The position numbers were made by a program, and so were the translations under genes. A stretch of DNA of 64,000 nucleotides from NCBI RefSeq assembly GCF_001192835.1, contig NZ_DF968182.1:256349-320348 (forward strand). Direction: 5' to 3'. The notes beneath the pieces were generated by a model that made no database searches, had not been told where the DNA came from, and worked only from the letters and a program-made list of their open reading frames with translations. This document shows, piece by piece, positions 1 through 8,151 of this stretch (the first letter of the stretch is position 1; the number at the start of each line of letters is the position of its first letter). Source of the stretch: Lentimicrobium saccharophilum. GTDB taxonomy: Bacteria > Bacteroidota > Bacteroidia > Bacteroidales > Lentimicrobiaceae.

Positions 1-224
1 CCGCTGAGATCAACAAATTGTATGAAATTTCCCTGAAGGAAAAGGATTACACCACCGGTAACTTCCTGCAGTGGTACATCAACGAGCAGATTGAAGAGGA
101 AAGCACCGCTCACGGTATCCTCGACAAGATGAAACTGGTTGGCAGTGACAAGGCCGGTATGTTCCACATCGACAAGGACCTTGAGATGCAGGCTGCTGCG
201 AAGGTGATCGACCCGATGGAGTAA
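1..224 (+). CDS. Ferritin (C-terminal part, gene cut by window start)
   Basis: The window opens inside this gene, in the frame starting at base 3; 73 residues and the TAA stop are visible. The segment NFLQWYINEQIEEE followed by ILDKMKLVG and a short tail is the typical last helix and C-terminus of bacterial non-haem ferritin, which oxidises and stores iron as a cytoplasmic 24-mer cage. The visible acidic EQIEEE stretch belongs to the ferroxidase-side helix. A strong hairpin terminator follows 25 bases later. The N-terminal two thirds and the promoter are outside the window, so the ferroxidase site cannot be checked completely. Family assignment is confident; the subtype is not. Confidence 0.85.
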   Translation, partial: AEINKLYEISLKEKDYTTGNFLQWYINEQIEEESTAHGILDKMKLVGSDKAGMFHIDKDLEMQAAAKVIDPME

Positions 225-249
225 GCTTGATTTGCTGAAAATATGATTT

Positions 250-277
250 AAAGGCTGTCCGGAAGGGCGGCCTTTTT
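250..277 (+). terminator. Rho-independent terminator after ferritin, probably bidirectional
   Basis: The arms AAAGGCTGTCC and GGGCGGCCTTT pair over 11 bp (two G-U pairs) around a GGAA tetraloop and run into a T tract. It lies between the end of ferritin (+) and the end of the DUF3109 gene (-), so it can serve both. Confidence 0.85.
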
Positions 278-284
278 GATGCTG

Positions 285-860
285 CTACTTTTTGCTGTTT
301 TGCTTTTCAATGGTCTCGCAGAGACTTGCATACCACTGTTCCCCGTACTTTCGTATGAGAGAATCACGGAGGAATTTATAAACCGGTACGTTCAGCCGTT
401 TTCCCAGTTCCAGGGCGGGTTGGCAAACGTGCCACTGGTGGTAGTTCACGGCGTCAAAATCATTGTATTTACTGATCCTTACCGGATATAGATGACAGGA
501 AACCGGTTTCCGGAATGATGATTTTCCGGCTTCCCAGGCTTTTTCGATGGCACAGGCGGCAATGCCGTCATCCGAAAAAACCACAAAAGCGCATTCCGCT
601 CCGTGGATCAGGGGGGTAACGTAATGCCCGTGGGCGTCGTAATCAAAAACACCGAGTTCCTCCACAATTTCGATCCCCTCCGGCCGCATAAATGGCCTGA
701 TGTAATCAATATTGTCTTCCAGTTCCGCTATTTCCGGCTCCTCGAGCGGGGCGCCGGCATCGCCTTCCACACAGCAGGCGCCTTTGCAGCGCTGCAGGTC
801 GCATACAAAACAGACGTTCGCGAGGTCGTCGGAGTTCAGGGTCTTATCAATCGCTATCAT
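285..860 (-). CDS. DUF3109 family Cys-rich protein
   Basis: A 191-residue cytoplasmic protein with an N-terminal cysteine cluster (C17, C20, C25, C29, C30; pattern CxxC-x4-C-x3-CC) and further cysteines in HGAEC, AACAIE, PVSCHLYPVRI and WHVCQP. This arrangement is that of the DUF3109 family, related to YkgJ-type zinc/iron-chelating proteins and widespread in Bacteroidota. Its biochemical role is not established; metal or Fe-S cluster binding is an inference from the cysteines. There is no signal peptide. It is convergent with ferritin and shares the terminator at 250-277. The start is the ATG at 860, followed immediately by a conserved-looking N-terminus; no alternative start fits. Confidence 0.8.
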   Translation of the reverse strand: MIAIDKTLNSDDLANVCFVCDLQRCKGACCVEGDAGAPLEEPEIAELEDNIDYIRPFMRPEGIEIVEELGVFDYDAHGHYVTPLIHGAECAFVVFSDDGIAACAIEKAWEAGKSSFRKPVSCHLYPVRISKYNDFDAVNYHQWHVCQPALELGKRLNVPVYKFLRDSLIRKYGEQWYASLCETIEKQNSKK

Positions 861-935
861 GGGGCAAAGTTAAGGGATATTGGTATTGCATAATCACAAA
901 ACTACCGGGACGTTGATTGAGCTTTCCCGGATTGC

Positions 936-1403
936 TTACCTGATTTTGAAGCTGATTCCCTTGAGGGTTTGCCACCCGGCTTTATCAGTAAGCCGGACCA
1001 TCAAATGATAATCACCGGGATCGACATCTGCAGGAATGTTTATTTCAACTTCTGCAAGATGGCTGGTCATTCCTGACGGAATCTGATATTCCTTTATCAG
1101 CCTGAACGGATTCACCGGATCCTTAATTGGTTCCGGTTCACAGGGAACCGGATCGGTGCTGTGTGTATGGTGGTCAAAGTTATTATGAATATCGAGGCTG
1201 AAAGCGCCGAGTTCTTCATTGTCGGAAAACTGAGCTACAAAGGTGAAAGAACTTCCGCGATCCACTTCATCACAATTAAGCGGGAATCCGCCGCAACAAT
1301 CCATTTTAATTTCGGGATACACATCATCCTTAGCCTCTTTATCACACGAAATAAATAAAGTAAGTAACAGAAGAATGACAAAAAATGGTAATACAGGTTT
1401 CAT
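936..1403 (-). CDS. DUF4625-type His-containing lipoprotein
   Basis: 155 residues from the ATG at 1403; the open frame continues upstream into the preceding gene, but the ATG at 1403 gives a clean lipoprotein signal (KPVLPFFVILLLLTLFISC) and is preferred. The body has the DUF4625-like pattern: PEIKMDCCGG, SFTFVAQFSDNEELG, then DIHNNFDHHTHS, and an ending typical of an Ig-like beta-sandwich (GDYHLMVRLTDKAG). It should be anchored in the outer membrane or periplasm. It is the last gene of the minus-strand cluster and lies 55 bp beyond the second DUF4625 gene, separated from it by a strong hairpin. The DHHTH cluster and the CC pair suggest metal binding, but this is inference. Confidence 0.7.
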   Translation of the reverse strand: MKPVLPFFVILLLLTLFISCDKEAKDDVYPEIKMDCCGGFPLNCDEVDRGSSFTFVAQFSDNEELGAFSLDIHNNFDHHTHSTDPVPCEPEPIKDPVNPFRLIKEYQIPSGMTSHLAEVEINIPADVDPGDYHLMVRLTDKAGWQTLKGISFKIR

Positions 1404-1419
1404 GGTTTTTAAATTGAAA

Positions 1420-1450
1420 GAGCAGCGTGCTAACTGAAAGCACGCTGCTC
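1420..1450 (-). terminator. Intercistronic hairpin between the two DUF4625 genes
   Basis: GAGCAGCGTGC and GCACGCTGCTC form a perfect 11-bp stem with a 9-nt loop, 9 bp past the stop of the 1459-2301 gene. On the minus strand it is followed by only a weak T-rich stretch (TTTCAATTT). It may be a partial terminator or an mRNA-stabilising hairpin that lowers expression of the last gene. Confidence 0.7.
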
Positions 1451-1458
1451 CGGGGTGA

Positions 1459-2301
1459 TTAAATATCTGTTTGAACGGGATATCTTTGTGAAAAGCCCCA
1501 GTTACCGCCAAACGCATCTTTCGCTTTTACAAGAATGTAGTATTCTCCTAAGGTCCAGGCTATGTCTCCGGTAATTTCCTTGGGAGGGGTATTGTTGTCG
1601 GATGAAGCACCAACTTTAATTGAAGCCGAAAAATTATGGTGCTTGTCTGTATCAAAAATATGGGTGTGCAGTAAAGTGATGGTATTGGTAGCATTCACTT
1701 CCGAATCCTGTAACCCCTGCGCAACCCTTACCAGGCCGATATACATACCGCCAAGGGCGGTCTCATCGGTTACAGTTCCTGAAATTGTAATGTCCTGCCC
1801 GTATGTAAAAACCTGTGCTTCGGCCGGAGCGGAAGATATGCTTACCACAGGAGCGGTATTGTCGGCAGGTAAAACAAGAAGCAGTTCAGCCTCTTTTTCG
1901 GTGCGGTTCCCTTCCATATCGGTAACAATCAGGTGAAAATGATAGTCACCGGCTTCTGCTGTTCCCGGAATATCGATGTGTTCGTGAAAATCAATGTTTT
2001 TGGCCCCGGCATAGCTGGTGGTGTAAGTGCTGTCAACTTCCCACTCTTCATCCAGCAGAGATGTTTTCCCATGACCGCCTTCATGATGAATGGTAATCCG
2101 GATATTTGCGACTTTTCCTTCGGCAAGAATTTCCGCATCGATATGCAAATCATCGCCAATCACCGCGGAGCCGCTGTTGTTGTAACCCAGTTCAAAACTT
2201 ACAAATTCCGGTGCTTTGATTTCATCTTCTTTCTTGCAGGATGTGATTGCAAGGATTAATCCCAAAGCCATCGCAGGTATTAATAATCTGTTGTTTTTCA
2301 T
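1459..2301 (-). CDS. DUF4625 domain lipoprotein, two-domain, His-rich
   Basis: 280 residues with a lipoprotein signal (LGLILAITSCKKED, lipobox Cys at about 22). The first domain (about 30-145) is a DUF4625-like Ig fold with HHEGGHGK and DFHEHIDI; the second (about 148-278) is a further beta-sandwich with LLHTHIFDTDKHHNF. The histidine pairs sit at equivalent points of each domain, as in the smaller downstream paralogue. It starts 4 bp after the stop of the TonB-dependent receptor, so the two are almost certainly co-transcribed. By position it resembles a surface lipoprotein partner of the receptor. A metal-capture role is my inference from the His clusters and the Fur-family gene at the head of the cluster; DUF4625 itself has no established function. 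Confidence 0.75.
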   Translation of the reverse strand: MKNNRLLIPAMALGLILAITSCKKEDEIKAPEFVSFELGYNNSGSAVIGDDLHIDAEILAEGKVANIRITIHHEGGHGKTSLLDEEWEVDSTYTTSYAGAKNIDFHEHIDIPGTAEAGDYHFHLIVTDMEGNRTEKEAELLLVLPADNTAPVVSISSAPAEAQVFTYGQDITISGTVTDETALGGMYIGLVRVAQGLQDSEVNATNTITLLHTHIFDTDKHHNFSASIKVGASSDNNTPPKEITGDIAWTLGEYYILVKAKDAFGGNWGFSQRYPVQTDI

Positions 2302-2305
2302 TTCG

Positions 2306-4684
2306 TTAAGTTTTTTTTGTGTTAATATTAAAAGGCATTCTCAGGCTAAGTTGAAATCCGCGGCCCGGGTCGGGAACTTCTATAAGCCTGTAAAACCCGG
2401 TATGGTCGAGATACCGGCGATTCAATAAATTGGTAATCCGTAAAGTAATTTCAAGCGATTGTTTCCCTGCTTTCAGGGTTGACCCGGCTCCAATATTCAG
2501 TACATTATATCCGGGTGTTTTCTTCTCGGGAGGTACAATGTTGTTTTGGGCTGCAACCATTTTAAAATCAAGAGAAATCCAGGTGTCAGACATCACTCCT
2601 CCCAAAACCGGCTCACAACTAAGATTCAGCAAGACAGATGCCGGCGGTGAAAATGGAAGCCCGAAGCCTTTTTTAATGCCCGACATCTGCTGAGACCAGA
2701 CGTACTCACCTATGGCCCCTGATTTCAGTTTCCTGAGTATTGTATAATGCAGATGAAATTCACCGCCGGCCCTCAGAACATCTGCCTGGGTGTAATTAAA
2801 AACCTGTAACCCTTCATAATAATCCGGGGTGGGGTTCAGGTAAATGTAGGATGGAAACCAGGAGATAAATGGAGAGATTTCTGCAGCCCATTTCATCCGG
2901 CTGACTTCAAGGCCTGCATCAAGTTGCCAGGCGGTTTCGGGTTTGAGCAGCGGGTTCCCCTTTTCGAACCGGTACATATGGTAATTCACCCCGTCCGAAG
3001 CCAGCTCTTTGGCTAATGGAAGCCTGAAACTGTTTCCCAGGTTGGTTTTTACCACCACACTTCCCGACTTGTAAACAAATCCTGCGGAACCGCTCAGGTG
3101 GCTGAATCGGGGAGAAGTTGCAAAAGCACGCTGTTTGTAGATCATTTGCGTATTGTTTTCCTCTGCCGGACTAAGAAACCAGTCGAAATACTCTTCTATG
3201 AGTACCGAACCGGCATCCATACGTAACCCGGACAGAATCAGCCATTTTGCGGAAGGTTTTGTTTCTCCCAGCAGATATGCTCCGGCTGTATTTCTTTTGA
3301 ATGAAGGCAGGATAAAACCCCATCCATCTGAAGTATTGTGCTGATGTTCGGCATTGATACCGGCAGAAAGCCTGATTGCGGCCGATTCACGGTTTTTTAC
3401 GGCATAAGCCAGCGACCATGTTTGCTTTACGAATCTGCGTTCGAGGCTGTCGGGAGGTTTTGGCATGTAACCGTGTTCCACCGCTTCAGAAAACTCTTTG
3501 CGGTTGTTGTGTTGCAAGGCAATGTCCATTCGGTGAGTGAATCCGGCATGTTCCCATGAAGTTTGCCAGTGCATTTTCAGGTGATTTACCTGTTGCTTCG
3601 GCAGATCAATGTCGCGGTCGCTGCGGTCGTAGTCAATCTGAGAGTTGCGGATTTCAAGCCCGTGGGCATTGGCAAAAAAGCCGCTTTTTGAAGAGGTATT
3701 GTTAATATAAAAGGTTGAATTAAGCTTCCCCGAAATATATCCCAGGGCTATGTTCCCGTTTTTCTCCTCTCCGGCTGTATTCCGCAATTTTCGGTCTTTA
3801 AGCCTGAAATAGTACGAATAGTACTCAACACTATCGGCGGGAATCCGGTAATCGGCGTAATCGATGACGGTGAACCGGGCTTTGGCCCACCATTTTTCCT
3901 TTCGGGAATAAAGCCCGATGGAGGCTGCTGCCTGCATGTTATTACTCTGTCCGCTCAGGGTGATATCACCGCCAGCTTCACCCGGTGCCGGCACAAAAGA
4001 CTGTTTGAGATCAATCACACCTGCTATCGCATCTGATCCGTACATAAGAGAAGCCGGCCCTTTAATTACTTCCACCCGCTCCACCGCAAACTGATCTACT
4101 TCCACTCCGTGGTCGGCACCCCATTGCTGGCTTTCGTGTTTAACTCCGTTTTCGGCAACTATCACCTGATTAAAACTCATCCCCCTGATCACAGGCTTGG
4201 ATTGACCGGAACCTATGGACATAGCGCTCACACCCGGTAGCCGGTCCAAAGTTTTCATCAGGCTGCCTGACAAGTTTTTACGTAAAAACTCATCAGTGAC
4301 AACTTCCACCGCTCTTGAATCTCCGGAACGCCGGAAGTTGTGGTAGTCGCCATCAATAGTCACTTCGGACAATGTAACCACCGCAGGAAATAGTATAATT
4401 TTCAGACTGCTGTCACTTTTCAGGCTGAGGTTCACTCTTTGAGTTTCAAAACCCACGGAAGAAATTATTATATAGTAATTTCCTTCCGGAAAACGACCCA
4501 GCGTGAAACGGCCTGTTTTGTCAGTAACGCCGCCTGTTGTATGGCTTTCCAACCTGACATTAACACCGGCCAGAGGCTTGTTTCCGGATGATAAGACCTT
4601 TCCGCTAAGTTCATACTTTTGCTGGCTGTAAGCTGCAGAATACGACAGCATCAGCATTACAACTGCCGTTGCAAAAAATTTCAT
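2306..4684 (-). CDS. TonB-dependent outer-membrane receptor with CarboxypepD-like N-domain
   Basis: 792 residues. A signal peptide (1-20) is followed by a carboxypeptidase-D-like beta-sandwich (about 23-110: ELSGKVLSSGNKPLAGVNV), a plug domain (about 120-230, with RVEVIKGPASLMYGSDAIAG) and a 22-strand-type barrel to the C-terminus. Such receptors import scarce ligands using TonB/ExbBD energy. The plug segment HESQQWGADHGVEVD contains histidines near the expected ligand face, and the barrel has NAEHQHN and FHLHYT. The cluster context (Fur-family gene upstream, His-rich exported protein, two His-rich lipoproteins downstream) favours a metal ion or metallophore, most likely zinc, as substrate. 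A siderophore or copper receptor is possible. It begins 78 bp after the His-rich gene and no separate TAnnTTTG promoter was seen in that gap. Confidence 0.9.
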   Translation of the reverse strand: MKFFATAVVMLMLSYSAAYSQQKYELSGKVLSSGNKPLAGVNVRLESHTTGGVTDKTGRFTLGRFPEGNYYIIISSVGFETQRVNLSLKSDSSLKIILFPAVVTLSEVTIDGDYHNFRRSGDSRAVEVVTDEFLRKNLSGSLMKTLDRLPGVSAMSIGSGQSKPVIRGMSFNQVIVAENGVKHESQQWGADHGVEVDQFAVERVEVIKGPASLMYGSDAIAGVIDLKQSFVPAPGEAGGDITLSGQSNNMQAAASIGLYSRKEKWWAKARFTVIDYADYRIPADSVEYYSYYFRLKDRKLRNTAGEEKNGNIALGYISGKLNSTFYINNTSSKSGFFANAHGLEIRNSQIDYDRSDRDIDLPKQQVNHLKMHWQTSWEHAGFTHRMDIALQHNNRKEFSEAVEHGYMPKPPDSLERRFVKQTWSLAYAVKNRESAAIRLSAGINAEHQHNTSDGWGFILPSFKRNTAGAYLLGETKPSAKWLILSGLRMDAGSVLIEEYFDWFLSPAEENNTQMIYKQRAFATSPRFSHLSGSAGFVYKSGSVVVKTNLGNSFRLPLAKELASDGVNYHMYRFEKGNPLLKPETAWQLDAGLEVSRMKWAAEISPFISWFPSYIYLNPTPDYYEGLQVFNYTQADVLRAGGEFHLHYTILRKLKSGAIGEYVWSQQMSGIKKGFGLPFSPPASVLLNLSCEPVLGGVMSDTWISLDFKMVAAQNNIVPPEKKTPGYNVLNIGAGSTLKAGKQSLEITLRITNLLNRRYLDHTGFYRLIEVPDPGRGFQLSLRMPFNINTKKT

Positions 4685-4762
4685 TATTAATATACTTGAG
4701 GTAAAGTTTAAAAGAAACGCTGCTGGCCATGTAACAAAAAGCCAGTTCTCTGAAACATGATG

Positions 4763-5095
4763 TTATGCTGCAGGAGGAGCTCTCAGGCGGGCATATACCG
4801 GAATGAATATGGCATCTGAACTCTTGTATAAAAACTCAGTATCTGTTTCAGTAGAAAATGATGAGGGTAAGTTTACGGATTCGGCAGAAACCCCCGGTAA
4901 AATTTCGAAACTGCATATTCTGCAGGAATGATGATCGTGGTGGTGATAATACCTGTTCAGGCCCTCGGGTACATTGATGTGGCAACAATGCGAGTGGCTG
5001 TGCCTGTGCAAGCCCTGAATAATAATGGGGGCAAGCAGAATAGCTGTCAGCATAACCGACAACATCATCCTTATTTTATTGGCACGACTTTTCAC
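4763..5095 (-). CDS. Small His/Cys-rich exported protein
   Basis: No ATG fits both the n-region and the frame well. A GTG at 5095 gives KSRANKIRMM followed by a hydrophobic stretch (LSVMLTAILLAPIII), an ideal signal peptide; a TTG at 5110 or the ATG at 5068 are alternatives. The mature part holds HRHSHSHCCH, then HHHDHHSCRIC, and ends ARLRAPPAA. That is about twelve histidines and four cysteines in some 40 residues, strongly suggestive of metal binding. The overall plan, and the RAPP-like ending, recall small DUF2946-like periplasmic proteins found beside metal-related TonB receptors, but I do not assign it to a named family. It follows the Fur-family gene with almost no gap, implying co-transcription. 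Confidence 0.6.
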   Translation of the reverse strand: MKSRANKIRMMLSVMLTAILLAPIIIQGLHRHSHSHCCHINVPEGLNRYYHHHDHHSCRICSFEILPGVSAESVNLPSSFSTETDTEFLYKSSDAIFIPVYARLRAPPAA

Positions 5096-5111
5096 AATGC
5101 TGACAATCAAT

Positions 5112-5522
5112 TTATGAATGAGTACATTTGTCGCACAAGCCTTTGATAATTATTTCCGATTCCTCCGGGGAAAAACCTTTCGGGAGTTTATAGGGTCCCG
5201 GGTGAATTTCATTCAGGCAAATAAGTCTTTTGCAGTGATGGCAATAAAAATGAGCATGATCTGCCGGATTATTTATTTTGTCGGGTTCATTCAAGGCATA
5301 TTTGACCTGAAGTTTGTCGATCACAATTTTGTGGATGATGCCTGATTCTTCCAGTGTCAGTATACTGCGGTAAAAGGTAGTCCTGTCGTAATGGCTGCCC
5401 ATGCTTTTGCTGATTTCTGTTTCTGACAATGGAAGGTCTGCCGATTGCAGCGCTTCAATAATGGCCAGACGCGGAGAAGTCTTTTTTAGCTGAAAATGTT
5501 TTAGTATTTCAGAAGCTTGCAT
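5112..5522 (-). CDS. Fur-family metalloregulator (Zur-like)
   Basis: 136 residues from the ATG at 5522. The open frame extends to a TTG at 5573, but that extension runs through the operator palindrome and is rejected. An N-terminal winged helix (SPRLAIIEALQ, then HYDRTTFYRSILTLEESGII) is followed by a dimerisation domain with HAHFYCHHC and two CxxC pairs (FYCHHC and GLCDKC), the structural zinc site of Fur-family proteins. It heads the metal-uptake cluster, and its promoter is overlapped by a 7-1-7 palindrome, indicating autoregulation. Zur is the best guess given the His-rich partners, but Fur, Mur or Nur specificity cannot be read from sequence alone. Confidence 0.85.
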   Translation of the reverse strand: MQASEILKHFQLKKTSPRLAIIEALQSADLPLSETEISKSMGSHYDRTTFYRSILTLEESGIIHKIVIDKLQVKYALNEPDKINNPADHAHFYCHHCKRLICLNEIHPGPYKLPKGFSPEESEIIIKGLCDKCTHS

Positions 5523-5557
5523 AGGGTAAGAATCTTCAGGTGAAATAACGTTACAAA

Positions 5558-5572
5558 TGCAACATTGTTGCA
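5558..5572. promoter_or_regulatory. 7-1-7 palindromic operator of the Fur-family gene
   Basis: TGCAACATTGTTGCA is a perfect 7-1-7 inverted repeat, the geometry of Fur/Zur/PerR boxes. It begins inside the -7 element of the minus-strand promoter and ends 36 bp before the ATG, so a bound repressor would block RNA polymerase. No second copy was found upstream of the receptor gene. Confidence 0.75.
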
Positions 5573-5603
5573 AAAATATAAAATTTTTCTGAATCCGGGG
5601 AAA
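5571..5603 (-). promoter_or_regulatory. Promoter of the Fur-family/TonB receptor cluster
   Basis: On the minus strand TTTC (5600-5603) is followed after 21 bp by TATTTTTG (5571-5578), matching the Bacteroidota TTTG / TAnnTTTG pattern. The -7 box shares its last two bases with the palindromic operator. Confidence 0.6.
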
Positions 5604-5785
5604 TAAAAAAGTAGCAAATGATGAATGAAATGCCGTCAGAAAATCATCAATGGTAAACTGACCAATGATTATTTCCCGGTAAAATGGTTTTACTGAAGCG
5701 GGTAAAAGACTTTAATAACTGAAAGCAAGCTTCCGCTTCTGACCCCCGGATAAACTGGCATCAACAGGAGGGCGGTGCTCCGGAA

Positions 5786-7849
5786 TTACCTTATTTCACT
5801 TCCATTCTTCATCAATGAAGTCGGAGCAATAAAACATAGTTTTCCGTCGTGATCCTCCGCCATCAGGATCATTCCCTGCGATTCAATGCCTTTCAGGTTC
5901 CGGGGGGCAAGGTTCACCAGTATGGCTACCTGCTGTCCGATGATGTTTTCCGGTTCATAATACTCGGCAATGCCCGAAACCACGGTACGTTTGTCGATAC
6001 CGGTGTCGACAGTAAGCTTCAGCAGTTTTTTTGTTTTGGCAACTTTTTCTGCCGCGATGATGGTGCCCGTTCGCAGGTCCACTTTTCCGAAGTCGTCAAA
6101 TTCAATCACATCCTTTGCGGGACGGGCAATTGCATTGGCGGCTTCATTGCTTTTTCTGGTGTCCAGAAGTTTCTGAATCTGGGTTTCGATGGCAGCATCT
6201 TCAATTTTTTCGAACAGCAGTCCGGGCTGATTCAGTGTATGCCCGCCGGGAAGCAGGCTGGCTGAGCCGGCATCTGCCCACTTCAGCGGAGTGATGTTCA
6301 GCATCTGCGTGAGCTTTTCAGCGCTGAAGGGGAGGAAGGGTTCGCACAAAACCGACAGGTTGGCGCAGATCTGCAGGGAGATATTGAGGGTTGTCCTGAC
6401 CTTTTCGGGATTCGTTTTGAATACTTTCCAGGGTTCGGTGTCCGTAAGGTATTTATTGCCAAGCCGGGCCAGGTTCATCAGCTCGTTCAGGGCTTCGCGG
6501 AAGCGGTAGAGGTCAATGCTGCGGGCAATCCTTTCCGGGAAACCGGCCATTTCAGCCAGCACTTCACGGTCGTAATCCTCCAAAGGTCCCATATCGGGTA
6601 CCTTTCCTTCAAAATATTTCTGTGTAAGCACCAGGGTACGGTTAACAAAGTTGCCGAATATGGCCAGCAGCTCGCTGTTGTTACGGGCTTGAAAATCGCG
6701 CCAGGTAAAGTCGTTGTCTTTGGTTTCCGGGGCGTTGGCGGTGAGCACATAACGCAGCACATCCTGCTTGCCGGGGAACTCCTCAAGGTACTCGTGCAGC
6801 CAGACGGCCCAGTTGCGGGAGGTGGAAATCTTATCGTTTTCGAGATTCAGAAATTCATTGGCCGGCACGTTATCGGGCAAAATGTAGGATCCTTCGGCCT
6901 TCAGCATGCCCGGGAATACGATGCAGTGGAAAACGATGTTGTCCTTGCCGATAAAATGAACAAGTTTTGAATCTTCCGATTTCCAGTATGGAACCCAGTC
7001 TTTCCCGGTTTGTTCGGCCCATTCGCGGCTCGCCGAGATATAGCCGATGGGCGCGTCGAACCACACGTACAGCACCTTGCCCTCCGCATCCGGAAGCGGA
7101 ACCTTTACACCCCAGTCGAGGTCACGGGTAACGGCCCGGGGCTGCAGACCGTGGTCGAGCCACGACTTACACTGCCCGTAAACATTGGTTTTCCAGTCAT
7201 CCCGGTGACCCTCCAGTATCCATTCGCGCATCCACGGCTCGTATTTGTCGAGGGGTAAAAACCAGTGTTTTGTATCCCTCATCACCGGCACGCTGCCGCT
7301 GAGGGCTGACTTTGGATTGATAAGGTCGGTGGCGTTCAGCGAAGTGCCGCAGTTCTCGCACTGGTCGCCGTAAGCCCGTTCGAATCCGCAGTGCGGACAG
7401 GTGCCGGTTATGTAGCGGTCGGCCAGGAAAGTCTGGTGCTCTTCATCGTAGTATTGTTGAGAAATCTTTTCGATGAATTCGCCTTTATCATAAAGCTTCT
7501 TAAAGAATTCCGAGGCTGTTTCGTGATGGATTTGGTTGGAAGTCCGGCTGTATATATCGAAGGAAACGCCAAAATCTTCGAACGACTTTTTGATGATGCC
7601 ATGGTAGGTATCAACCACCTGCTGGGGCGTCACCCCTTCCTTGCGTGCTTTGATGGTAATGGGCACCCCGTGTTCGTCCGAACCCCCGATAAATAAGACA
7701 TCCTCCCCCTTCGAACGCAGGTAGCGGGCATAGATATCGGCCGGGACATACACCCCGGCAAGATGTCCGATATGGATGGGCCCGTTGGCATAAGGGAGGG
7801 CGGAAGTAATGGTATATCGTTTGAATTTTTTTTCGGATTGCTCGTTCAT
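5786..7849 (-). CDS. metG: Methionyl-tRNA synthetase with C-terminal tRNA-binding domain
   Basis: 687 residues from the ATG at 7849; a longer frame exists but adds only unrelated sequence. It charges tRNA-Met in the cytoplasm. The Rossmann core has the HIGH signature (H26-H29 in PIHIGHLAG), a zinc knuckle ([18 protein letters not shown], four cysteines) and the KMSKS-equivalent KISTS loop. The anticodon-binding helical domain follows, and a C-terminal OB-fold EMAP/CsaA-like domain (about 585-687, [13 protein letters not shown]) provides extra tRNA binding and dimerisation. Length and domain order are standard for the large bacterial MetRS class. A TATCTTTG -7 box lies at 7877-7884. Confidence 0.97.
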   Translation of the reverse strand: MNEQSEKKFKRYTITSALPYANGPIHIGHLAGVYVPADIYARYLRSKGEDVLFIGGSDEHGVPITIKARKEGVTPQQVVDTYHGIIKKSFEDFGVSFDIYSRTSNQIHHETASEFFKKLYDKGEFIEKISQQYYDEEHQTFLADRYITGTCPHCGFERAYGDQCENCGTSLNATDLINPKSALSGSVPVMRDTKHWFLPLDKYEPWMREWILEGHRDDWKTNVYGQCKSWLDHGLQPRAVTRDLDWGVKVPLPDAEGKVLYVWFDAPIGYISASREWAEQTGKDWVPYWKSEDSKLVHFIGKDNIVFHCIVFPGMLKAEGSYILPDNVPANEFLNLENDKISTSRNWAVWLHEYLEEFPGKQDVLRYVLTANAPETKDNDFTWRDFQARNNSELLAIFGNFVNRTLVLTQKYFEGKVPDMGPLEDYDREVLAEMAGFPERIARSIDLYRFREALNELMNLARLGNKYLTDTEPWKVFKTNPEKVRTTLNISLQICANLSVLCEPFLPFSAEKLTQMLNITPLKWADAGSASLLPGGHTLNQPGLLFEKIEDAAIETQIQKLLDTRKSNEAANAIARPAKDVIEFDDFGKVDLRTGTIIAAEKVAKTKKLLKLTVDTGIDKRTVVSGIAEYYEPENIIGQQVAILVNLAPRNLKGIESQGMILMAEDHDGKLCFIAPTSLMKNGSEIR

Positions 7850-7876
7850 GGTCAGCCTCTTTTTGATTGCAGGGTG

Positions 7877-7884
7877 CAAAGATA
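7877..7884 (-). promoter_or_regulatory. -7 promoter element of metG
   Basis: Minus-strand TATCTTTG matches TAnnTTTG, 27 bp upstream of the metG ATG. No clear -33 TTTG at the expected distance. Confidence 0.45.
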
Positions 7885-8040
7885 AACAAATGAACCGGGT
7901 TGGTAATTGCTTGTTGATAAGGCTTTGGATCCGTGGAAGAGAAAATGTACGGCGCAATGAACAAGCGGTTAATATTTTTAACCGTAACCCTGACCTGGCG
8001 GACTTTTATTAAAATTCAAACATGATACCTTTAAAATCTT

Positions 8041-8090
8041 GCAGGAATCCATCCTGTCCATCCTGTCCATCTCGTCAATCCTGTCTTAAT
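8041..8090. repeat. Short degenerate tandem repeat built on ATCCTGTC
   Basis: Between metG and the rubrerythrin terminator, ATCCTGTCC recurs two to four times (AATCCATCCTGTCCATCCTG, then CTCGTCAATCCTGTC). The same phrase is a familiar dispersed intergenic repeat in unrelated bacterial genomes; its function is unknown. Confidence 0.6.
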
Positions 8091-8100
8091 GATCATAAAA

Positions 8101-8130
8101 GAAAAAAGGCATGCGGTTTAGGCATGCCTT
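8101..8130 (-). terminator. Terminator of the csaA-DUF1801-rubrerythrin cluster
   Basis: AAGGCATGC and GCATGCCTT form a perfect 9-bp stem with a 7-nt loop; on the minus strand it continues into TTTTTTC. It sits 21 bp past the rubrerythrin stop. Confidence 0.9.
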
Positions 8131-8151
8131 GTATAGGAAAATCAATGTTAA

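Noticed and set aside
4754-4764. AACATGATGTT as a second operator before the TonB receptor
   Set aside because: Only 5-1-5, overlaps the stop of the His-rich gene, and does not match the TGCAACA half-site.
5523-5573. Longer N-terminus for the Fur-family protein from the TTG at 5573
   Set aside because: The extension would be encoded by the operator palindrome and promoter -7 region and does not resemble Fur N-termini; the ATG at 5522 is used.
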